From: Hymenolepis diminuta
Lineage: Eukaryota > Platyhelminthes > Cestoda > Cyclophyllidea > Hymenolepididae
Length of the DNA: 64,000 nt
Assembly (NCBI GenBank): GCA_900708905.1
Contig: CAADRB010000005.1
Location: 4,045,616 to 4,109,615 of the forward strand
Direction of reading: 5' to 3'
Of the stretch, positions 24,345 through 64,000 are shown one piece after another; positions within the stretch are counted from its first letter, which is position 1, and every line of letters starts with the position of its first letter. The translations under genes were made by a program, and so were the position numbers. The notes under the pieces were generated by a model, which was not told where the DNA came from, did no database searches, and worked only from the letters and a program-made list of their open reading frames with translations.

Positions 24345-25359
24345 GCTCAGTCTTCTCAATATTTTATTGCGTTGGTAGTTAGTTAGTACTTATTAAAGGT
24401 CATCTTATAGATGCGGGAAAGTAGGATAGAATGGTGTAAAAGTTAAATGGAGTACGAAAGATACTAAGGTGGACAGAAGCCACCATTGTCGTTGAAAGAC
24501 CAGAAGAATCGAAATATAATTACTCAAATATAATGGACAAAAGTGGGTTAAAATTTTAATTGCGGGAGGCAATTAGGATCGATTAGAAGAAAGTCCAACA
24601 AATGCTGAAGGGGAAGGATCAAAAAGATGCTGTGGGCAGCGTCATTTAGATAGAATCCAGATCTTTCAGTATTTACTAAATGGGTAATTCACGTCCCGAA
24701 ATTCAAATTTCATGATTCTCTACCTGAATTGCAACAAATTTTTGTCGACGATATTCAGGGTTTGTTAACCGGTTTTTAATCACGATATTCTGTCATCTCA
24801 AATCACTTTTCTTCCAATAGTTCAGAAGACACACTGATCTTAGGTGGTATTCAGGAGCTTACAATCTAAACAAAGCAGAGATGAGATGAGATCGAAAGAA
24901 TCGTAAGAAGGCCTATACCTGGTTGCAAAATTTAAATGACTTCATAGTCGAGATCCGCGTTGTTCCCTCCTGAAGCATATACCTTTTGATTAACCTTAAG
25001 TTGAAAATAATTTTTGTTTGAAAATTAAAAAGAAAATATTTTGGAGTATTTAATCTGCCTCTTTAATCAGTTGAATCCTGTTTACCTGCGGATATATATA
25101 CATATGTAATATATTATGATTACTAGTGTTAGAGTTTGATAAATTTGAAACAATTTCGGTCACCGAAGAGAAAGGTGATCATTTTATGAATATTTTTATT
25201 TATTATCACTTTTATTTAGATCATGATTCAAAATTATGCAATTTATACAAAGGATTTGGCTAAAACAATGCGCTCTTTAGTGAGAGGGGTTCACATTTTA
25301 CTCCTTTACTAATAATTTGAAATGAATACTTTGAATTTTTTTCTTATTTTCTCTGATAG

Positions 25360-28225
25360 GCGAGTGGATTAATAGAAAAAACCGCTGAAAGCGCTCATGC
25401 AGTTAATGAAATTGAGAAAGTAAATTTTTAAGGATTAATCTCTTCCATTGCTTCAGTTACTTAAAACATATTCTTTGGGCTTCTTTTTTAGGTAGCTGAA
25501 AGGATAAAGCAAACTGAAGAACTGAGAGGTCTGGAAAGGTCCCCAAGCCACTTTTGTCAGGTTGTGAATACATTTTTAAAGATTTATTCATTTAATTCAG
25601 TCGATCAAAAGAGTTATAACGGATGAAATTTGGATAGTGAGATGATAAAGCAAAAAATTTGATGGTTTCGTTTTTGAGGCCACGGATTTCTGGAGGGATA
25701 TTTGAGACCGTTACGATTTGTTCGAATTCATTATCGAGAGCGTTTAGGTGATGTCAGTTTTATGATCGATGAATTGAATTCGATTTAATTTTTGTAATCT
25801 GTCATTTTGTAAACCACTTTTGATTGCGGAAGGAAATGATCAAGTTTAAATGCTTGGGTATTGGCGCCAATACCATCTTTAGATTTGCAGAACAATTAAT
25901 TGGTATAATAGGAATAACAAAGCTTGCTAAAAAAGCACCTTCCAACATTCATCTTGAATGCATAAAGTGGCATCATAGAGCCTGGTGAGAGACTCGAATT
26001 CTGCCGATCCCTTTATTAGCCAAACTTAATCAGTAGGGTCGACCATTCTGCCGTTGGGGAGTGAGCTCTTGATAGACAAGCCCCACCGAAGCCCAATCTC
26101 ACCAAGTTAGAAGAAGAGGGAACAACTGAATACGAAAGGGACAGTTTTAACTGACAGCTGGTGTACAATCTAAATTCAAACAGGAAAGATAAGAAAACCG
26201 GCACAATTATGAGTGACACTTTAAATAAATTCGCGCATCTGATAATCAAACACCAATAATTTTGTATATTTTCTATTTTTATTTACGGACTCTTTGAAAA
26301 ATTATTTAGAAAATGTCACAATTCAGTCCCGAAAAAATAAAGACTTTGCCAACTCAAAATGGGGAAAATGGAAAACATGAGGTAAATGGAACAAATGGGG
26401 AAAATGGAGTGGACTTATTGGTGAGATTATTAAGTTTTCGTCTTCTTACCAATTACTTTACAGAATGTTTTTATGAATTTCTGTTATATTATCCTTCACA
26501 GGAAAATTTCTTCTTAAAAGAAGAAGACTTTGATGATATAAATGTAAGGTTATTTGTTTTAGTTAAAACATTTCATCTCCTTCAGAGTTCTGAGGGGATT
26601 TCAGAAAATGTCTGGGATGATAATTTGAATCAGCAGGTATTGGAGTAAATTATTTACAAGTAATAAACAAAATCCGAGATGTTATCACCTTACTTTGAAC
26701 ATGAATTTAATTCCAGTTGAGGTCCTTTAGCCCAAAGCGCATTTTTCGAAGAGGAATGCACATACATTCTGTGTGTACTGGAGCGGATGAATCTGATGTG
26801 AGCACAACTACTCTATTCTATATTTGTGTTCTTTGTTAGGCTCTTATTAAAGAACAACAGTAGCGTTTGAAAATTTTGAAAAAGCGCACACGCCACCCAT
26901 TGCCTTTCGTGACGAATCAGAGCTACATACAAATACACCTGAGAGAACGCGTCTTGACTATATCACATCTTAGTATATTGTATCAATGAAAAACATTTGA
27001 TTAGACAAAACGATAATCATGACGGATGGGAGAAGTTAATCATGTTCAAGTGAATGTACTCTGTGGACATGTATCGAAGTTCTGGCTACTCAGAAGGTCC
27101 AGTTAATAATCAATACTGTCCACCACTTAGACGGTTAAAAAGGATTGCTTGTACTTCGAGTAGTCCTGCTTTTCTTCCCCTTTCGTGAAGGTAAACCAGA
27201 TAGTTACTCTTAACCCAAATCTTTATTTGCTTACTGAACATCGCTCACCTGTAAAGTAAATCAGATTCATCTGATCGTTAACGATGGATCACCCTTTCCT
27301 GACCTCATAATATATCGCCATATCAGTTAACTTTGGATTGTGGTTGTTGCTAGAGGATTAGCCTCTCTCCAATGTAGAGACCTAAATGGCATTACCGTCA
27401 ATCTTTGGTCTGTCTGGAGAACTTTAAACCCTAAAAATGATCCTACTTTATTTCACATCTACGTAGGTCGATTTTCGGAAGAGCATAACGTGTTAATTAT
27501 TAGCTAGCTTCTCTTTTCACCGATGAACATAATCTCAAATTCACAAATATTATCTATTTTTTAGCAAAGACCAATATTTGAAAAAATCGCGAAAGAAATC
27601 CAACAACATCAAAACCCTGCAAGTGATGAGACTCTTCTAGACAGTGAACATTTAAGAAAACCATACTACTCAATACGACTTCTTTGTAAGTCTCAGATAT
27701 TTTGACTTTAAATGAAACTGTGACAGACAACGAATCTGATTTCAGCCTTTACAACAGATAATCATTATTTGGAGATTAGACATTTTATTGTTTCTTCTCA
27801 GTCGGGTTGCTTTAAGATCACAGTCGAGCTGGTATCCTTACCAGGTCTTAGCAGTTCCTGATGTCATCCAGTTGCAGTCAGCGCATTTTTCCCTTATAGC
27901 CGAAGGGCACTGTTCTATTATGACTCAGCTTTGCACTGAATTTTGAACAAAGGCCTTGCTCTCCGTAGATATGCACTCAAATTCTGGTGCCTTCATTTGG
28001 AAAGAGCTGTTTCCCATGCAAATTTTAGATTTTTAGTCCTGCCGAAGTATTTGCCATAGAAGAGATCATTAGATTTGTTTGGCATCTTTTATTCCAATAT
28101 TATGATTAATTCTTTTTCACATTTTAGTCGAAAATAATGGTGGAGTTTACTACCGATGCAAAATTTGTGGAGAAAAAGGCATACCCAAGGCCTTACAGAT
28201 GCATCACACAGGCGGTCACCTTTAA
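25360..28225 (+). CDS. Gene D: eight small exons ending in a C2H2-like zinc finger; possibly alternative 3-prime end of gene C
   Basis: Exons: 25360-25419 (20 codons), 25492-25560 (23), 26310-26420 (37), 26502-26543 (14), 26586-26636 (17), 26717-26797 (27), 27565-27685 and 28128-28225 (TAA). The first six junctions are phase 0 and the last is phase 1. The first two exons are helical and charged (GLIEKTAESAHAVNEIEK, VAERIKQTEELRGLERS). The third contains ATG at 26313 (MSQFSPEKIKTLPTQNGENG), only 3 bases after an acceptor, so it could be the initiator of a separate trans-spliced gene. The C-terminus reads YYRCKICGEKGIPKALQMHH then TGGHL: C-x2-C-x11-H-x4-H, a single C2H2-type finger at the very end. 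The SPEKI motif echoes the repeat module of gene C. The phases allow exon 25360 to follow gene C exon 23111. Nucleic-acid or protein binding is inference from the finger alone. Confidence 0.6.
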
Positions 28226-28286
28226 TTGGCCTATTCCGGGCTTTGATATCATATTAGATGGGACTGCATATTTCTCTTTTCTAAAT

Positions 28287-28305
28287 AATAAAATGCTCTA
28301 ATAAA
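28287..28305 (+). terminator. Poly(A) signals of gene D
   Basis: AATAAA at 28287-28292 and again at 28300-28305, 62-80 bp past the TAA at 28225. Confidence 0.6.
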
Positions 28306-30405
28306 ACAAACTGTGTCATAGATAGTGGCAAGTACACCAATTCAAAAGGACATACAGGAGTAAAAAAGATGAAGATAGATAAAGAATGATTAATGGGTTT
28401 AGGAATTGGAGGAAGCGACCATCTTGTCGTAATGGATACTTTCATCTCAAGTAGCATGGAGTTGTGATAGAGTGTCTCTTAAGTATATTTCCTAGTTTCT
28501 CTGGAAACATACATCAGCACCACTTCATCGCCACACTTACAGACTACGCCTCTTGTGGTTTTCCAAGGTTTCTGCAATAAATCTGGTCGTCGCAATAGCC
28601 TGTATTGTCGTATTCTCGTAATGAAAACTGAAATAAATCTTGTATTAAGCTTAGGGACCGAAATCAATTAACTAGGGTACTCGAGCGTTGCACAAGCTTA
28701 CGTGATTTTAACAGGGCAGTTTACCTGAAAATCAGCCCTGAAAAATTGAATTGAGAGAAATTCTACTAGTCAGTACGATATGCCAATGAGCATAGAATTC
28801 CTGACCTCTGACTTAGACCGCTACGTCACTGGCATGTATTTCTCTACAAGCCTTTCGTCTATTGGCTATCGAAACTCCCTGCTAGTGTTCTCCCTAGACT
28901 AGTGACTTGACTTACATTCTCATATGGTGGTCATCATATCAATTTTTGAGCGTTATACTGCGGAAGATGACCAAATCTCTCTGCTATGTTAATATCCATT
29001 AAAACCAAGACGAGAAAAGGGAAGGCAAATAGAGATACCAATGGATACAACCTCGTTCACGCAGACTTGCAACAGGAAATCGTCCTGGACTGATCCAATA
29101 CGGATTAGCCCTTCAATTAAGTGTATAGCTAATTTATTGAGGTTAGTGATTGGCAAAAGGAGTCAAGATGGTGAACAAACATTGGGATAACATTTAAATG
29201 CAAGGGTTCAACGCTACTGAAACTACTGATAAAGAAGTTATTACCTCCGAAAACTATGAATAACGAAACAGATCTAACATCAAATACATTGCTAACTCCC
29301 TTACTTATGACATACCTTTCCATCTATGCTGTAGTAAAAGCATTAACCTGTCCTCAGCTTATACCTCAGTTTTTGACTTGTATTAGGTGGAGATTGTATG
29401 GCTTACGTTAGTGAATACTAGATAGATTTATCGAAATACTACAAAAATCGAGATTCGATGCTTCATTACAGCGATGACAACACATACCATTCATAGCTTT
29501 GGGGCTGTTGTATTACGATGAACCAGAACTAGTTATGCTTAAGATCTCATCAACTAATCAGAACGACTGTTAACCAATCACGTTTTACCTTTGATGAGAA
29601 CCTATTCCGGAACAAAAGAAGAGTCTAACAGTGTTCTTTGTTCTGCGCATACCACCGGTTAGATCAAATGAATAGCTAATGACACACGAGCTGCGTGAGA
29701 CTTCTGGTGCATTCGTGCTCTATCCTCTCTATTGCTATTTACGCTTAGATACTTGAATCCCATTGTATTGCATATCTTCTACTCTAATAACCTCATACAT
29801 CACACAGGGGACCTGCAAAGATATCCCTTAATGGTTCGAATAATAACTCGATAAAATATGTACGACAACCATAAATCCAGAGCAATGACTTTATTTTCAA
29901 AGGCAGTAGTAGCATTACAGAGTGTAGCAAGCAGACCACTTAGGATTACATACATTTACTTTAACACAGTTATTATAATATGATAATAGGAATGAAAATT
30001 TTGTTCATTTATTTCTGTGGAACGCTTCCAGTTCGCTATTCTTCTTCAAAGCGAAAACGAAAGAATGTACATAGAGGGTTGGGGGAGGGGGGAAGTAACA
30101 CGACGAGACTACAAATAAACGCGTCAAACTAGAAAGATTCCAGAAAGCGGGAGCAACAGAGAGTAGTAGAAAAAAGAGAAGCAAGTGGGATGGGCAAGCA
30201 GAGTTCAAATGGCAATTCGTGAAAGAGGAGATCATAGTGTGACGATGGAGAATCAAACACGATTCCAATTGTTGAAAGACATAATTATAGAGGGCGAGAC
30301 AGCGAGGAGACGTGTATAAATTGCATTATGGGATAGAAAACAAAAACGGGTAAATAAAATAAAAGCGAAAGCAGCCAACAAGAAGGAGGTCTAGTATCCT
30401 CATTT
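28306..30405. other. Convergent intergenic region between gene D and WNK
   Basis: Holds the WNK 3-prime UTR at its right end. A tRNA-like SINE fragment on the minus strand lies at 28798-28835 (GTAGCGGTCTAAGTCAGAGG), and a diverged dispersed repeat at about 28350-28440 resembles 5330-5400. No gene supported. Confidence 0.5.
29890..30013 (-). terminator. Candidate poly(A) signals of the WNK gene
   Basis: AATAAA on the minus strand at 30008-30013 and 29890-29895, about 400 and 510 bp beyond the WNK stop. Confidence 0.4.
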
Positions 30406-61961
<31,556 letters not shown>

Positions 61962-64000
61962 TCTAAACTTATCCAAAAAACGTGCCACTATTAAGCAGTT
62001 AAAAGAATTGAAAAGGAGTCTTTAGCAAAAAACAGTGTGTTTCATACTATAAATAGTAAAATTTCAAAAAATTGCATTGTACCTAAGAAGGCAAAAGAAA
62101 ACCTTCGCAACGCCAAAATTATTTATACTTAGTGTTCGAGTTTGAAATATTAAAACAAGACATATGAATTATACGCAACTAATTTTCCAATTTTAGAGTA
62201 TAAAATTTGTTGCATAATTCCTAAGATTACAAATTTTAAGAAATTTTACATTGTTCATAAATTTCTGAAAAATTTGAGCACTAAGCAATGTATTTATTTT
62301 TCGATTCCCATATCCTAAATGCGCCTCTTTGAACATCACTTATGCATTAATAAAATGTATTTTTTTTATTTTTCATATTTGACCATTTTGGAAACTAGAT
62401 ATCGTCGTGATTAAGTCTTAATGCATGTACATTGTAAGTTTGCGTATTCGTACCTGAAGAAATTGGCGGGTGTAAACACAATTTGTGGGGAAAAAATGCG
62501 TTAAGACTTAAATTTTAATAAACAGCTTATTTTTTCCACAGGGAAGATTTTAATGTTTGAAAATTTTAAAAGTAAACTCTATTTGCCATATTATGTAGCT
62601 GAATCTTTTTAATGCTTATTCGCATATTTACCAACTATATATTTGTTAATAATATCAATAAGGTATTCTTATGGATTCGTTTATTTGTATATTAACAATT
62701 TGTATTCTTTCATCAAATTACATCTTAAAGTGCATTGTTCTCATAGCCAATTACTAGCATTTAGCTTTCGCAAAGGCAATGAATTATTAGTACAAATTCA
62801 TGGGTGATCAGATATTTTTAAGATTTACGGTCAGACAATTTCTTCAGTCAAGTAATTTTCCTGAAAGAATACCTGTAATAGCAGCATTTGTTAATTTTTC
62901 TTATATTTTCTGATAGATTTTCATTTATACTGATTTATTCTGATGCTCAGAGGCAAGGACTAATTAGTCAACATTCTATGAATTTCTTGTATATATGTGT
63001 TATACATATTTCTTCTGATTATCCCCCGATTTCCGACTAAATCTAGATTAGAATGATTGGGAATATTCAATTTCATTAATTTATGAGACGGATTGTCAAA
63101 TACTCTAAATTTAGGAGATTTATTCATTGTTAATCTATGCTTTAGAGCGTTAATTACCAATTGAAAAAGGGAAGATTATTCTAGTTATTCAATTTCAGTT
63201 GGATAAATGACACAATTCTCTTCGAGATATTTCAGTGTTTTGTCCAAACTGAACAGACTAACTTCTAGCTACTGTAATCATTATCTAACCAACAGTCAAA
63301 TAATAAATGACTTTAGTTAATTATGCCTAATTAACAGTCTCTCGTATCGCCAATTTTACGGTAACAGTAATTTGTTAATTAAATAAGCTCTATATTAGTC
63401 TAAATCCACAGCTCCAAATGTAATTAAAAACATCATATTCTTTACGAAAAATAGCTCAGTGACATTATTTAATCATTTCTCTTACTTAATACTCAGTTTC
63501 TGCAAAATTGTAATGGCTGTTAGAATTAACCGTGTTCCCATTGAGCTTCGACCAGATTATTCCCTGCTCCTAATTCTTTTTTATCTAGCTCTCTACATTG
63601 TTGGCTGTTCATTGAAATGAGACTTTTTGATTCACTATAACAAATAAATACCGTTTTAACCGCTAAAGTGATAAATTCGTATAAAAGAGGATATTAGCGC
63701 ATACAGTCAACATGTAATAAGGGGAACCAGTTCGTTAAATTGTCCACTATAACCAATTAAAATGTATCATTGTATTTTCTCAATTTTACTTATTTTTCTA
63801 TAATATAAACATTAACTAGGGAAATATGATTTTAATTAAAAAACAAAATTTTGTAGCATTAACTCTTGCTTATTTAAATAAAATTTTTCTTTAGTTAAAA
63901 TCAATTTGGCAACTCAACATATTTATCCAATATGAATGTTTAAGTAGTGCACTTATTCAGTTTGATTCAATAGGAATGGATTGATAAATGCTTTGACCAA
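61962..64000. other. Upstream of WNK, nothing supported
   Basis: Very AT-rich. It should hold the WNK promoter, but no defined element can be named. The open minus-strand frame at 62960-63160 has no supporting splice context. Confidence 0.5.

Noticed and set aside
62960..63160. 66-codon minus-strand frame upstream of WNK
   Set aside because: No splice partners and no recognisable motif; expected by chance in this AT-rich segment.

Overview
The window looks like AT-rich, intron-rich nuclear DNA of a flatworm, most likely a tapeworm (cestode). The evidence is: very short introns (about 40-80 bp) mixed with long ones; many small exons whose lengths are multiples of three, as in the micro-exon genes known from parasitic flatworms; AG acceptors a few bases upstream of initiator ATGs, as expected for spliced-leader trans-splicing; AATAAA poly(A) signals; and one long WNK kinase gene. 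The species assignment is inference. All exons were joined by eye from GT/AG (once GC/AG) sites and reading phase; no transcript data were available.

Layout. (1) 1-756, minus strand: 3-prime part of a gene built from a tandem 340-bp unit of two small phase-0 exons, running off the left edge. (2) 3284-4750 and 7569-9588, minus strand: tandem paralogs A (8 exons, about 371 aa) and B (11 exons, about 505 aa) of a family I do not recognise. A 264-bp tract, introns included, is identical between them inside otherwise diverged sequence. (3) 11482-24251, plus strand: a 13-exon gene (about 678 aa). One exon type has been duplicated repeatedly, and the last exon encodes a C-terminal membrane anchor. 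Three dead copies of the repeated exon lie in the introns. (4) 25360-28225, plus strand: eight small exons ending in a C2H2-like zinc finger. They are phase-compatible with the gene upstream, so the two may be one locus with alternative ends (membrane-anchored or zinc-finger). tRNA-like SINE fragments are scattered through 15-29 kb.

(5) 30406-61961, minus strand: one WNK-type protein kinase gene fills the right half. About 22 exons encode about 2,475 aa: a charged N-terminal region, the WNK kinase domain (catalytic Lys in the glycine loop, Cys in the usual Lys position), a CCT1/autoinhibitory domain, a second CCT-like domain and a long Pro/Gln-rich tail with a 13-residue repeat. Two KFTV motifs near the C-terminus, matching the (R/K)Fx(V/I) docking motif for SPAK/OSR1, are each formed across a splice junction. 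In vertebrates WNK senses chloride and crowding, phosphorylates SPAK/OSR1 and so controls cation-chloride cotransporters. Here several residues of the chloride pocket differ, including DLG changed to DFG.

The stretches 757-3283, 4751-7568, 9589-11460, 28306-30405 and 61962-64000, and the long WNK introns, contain no gene I can support beyond the low-confidence items listed.
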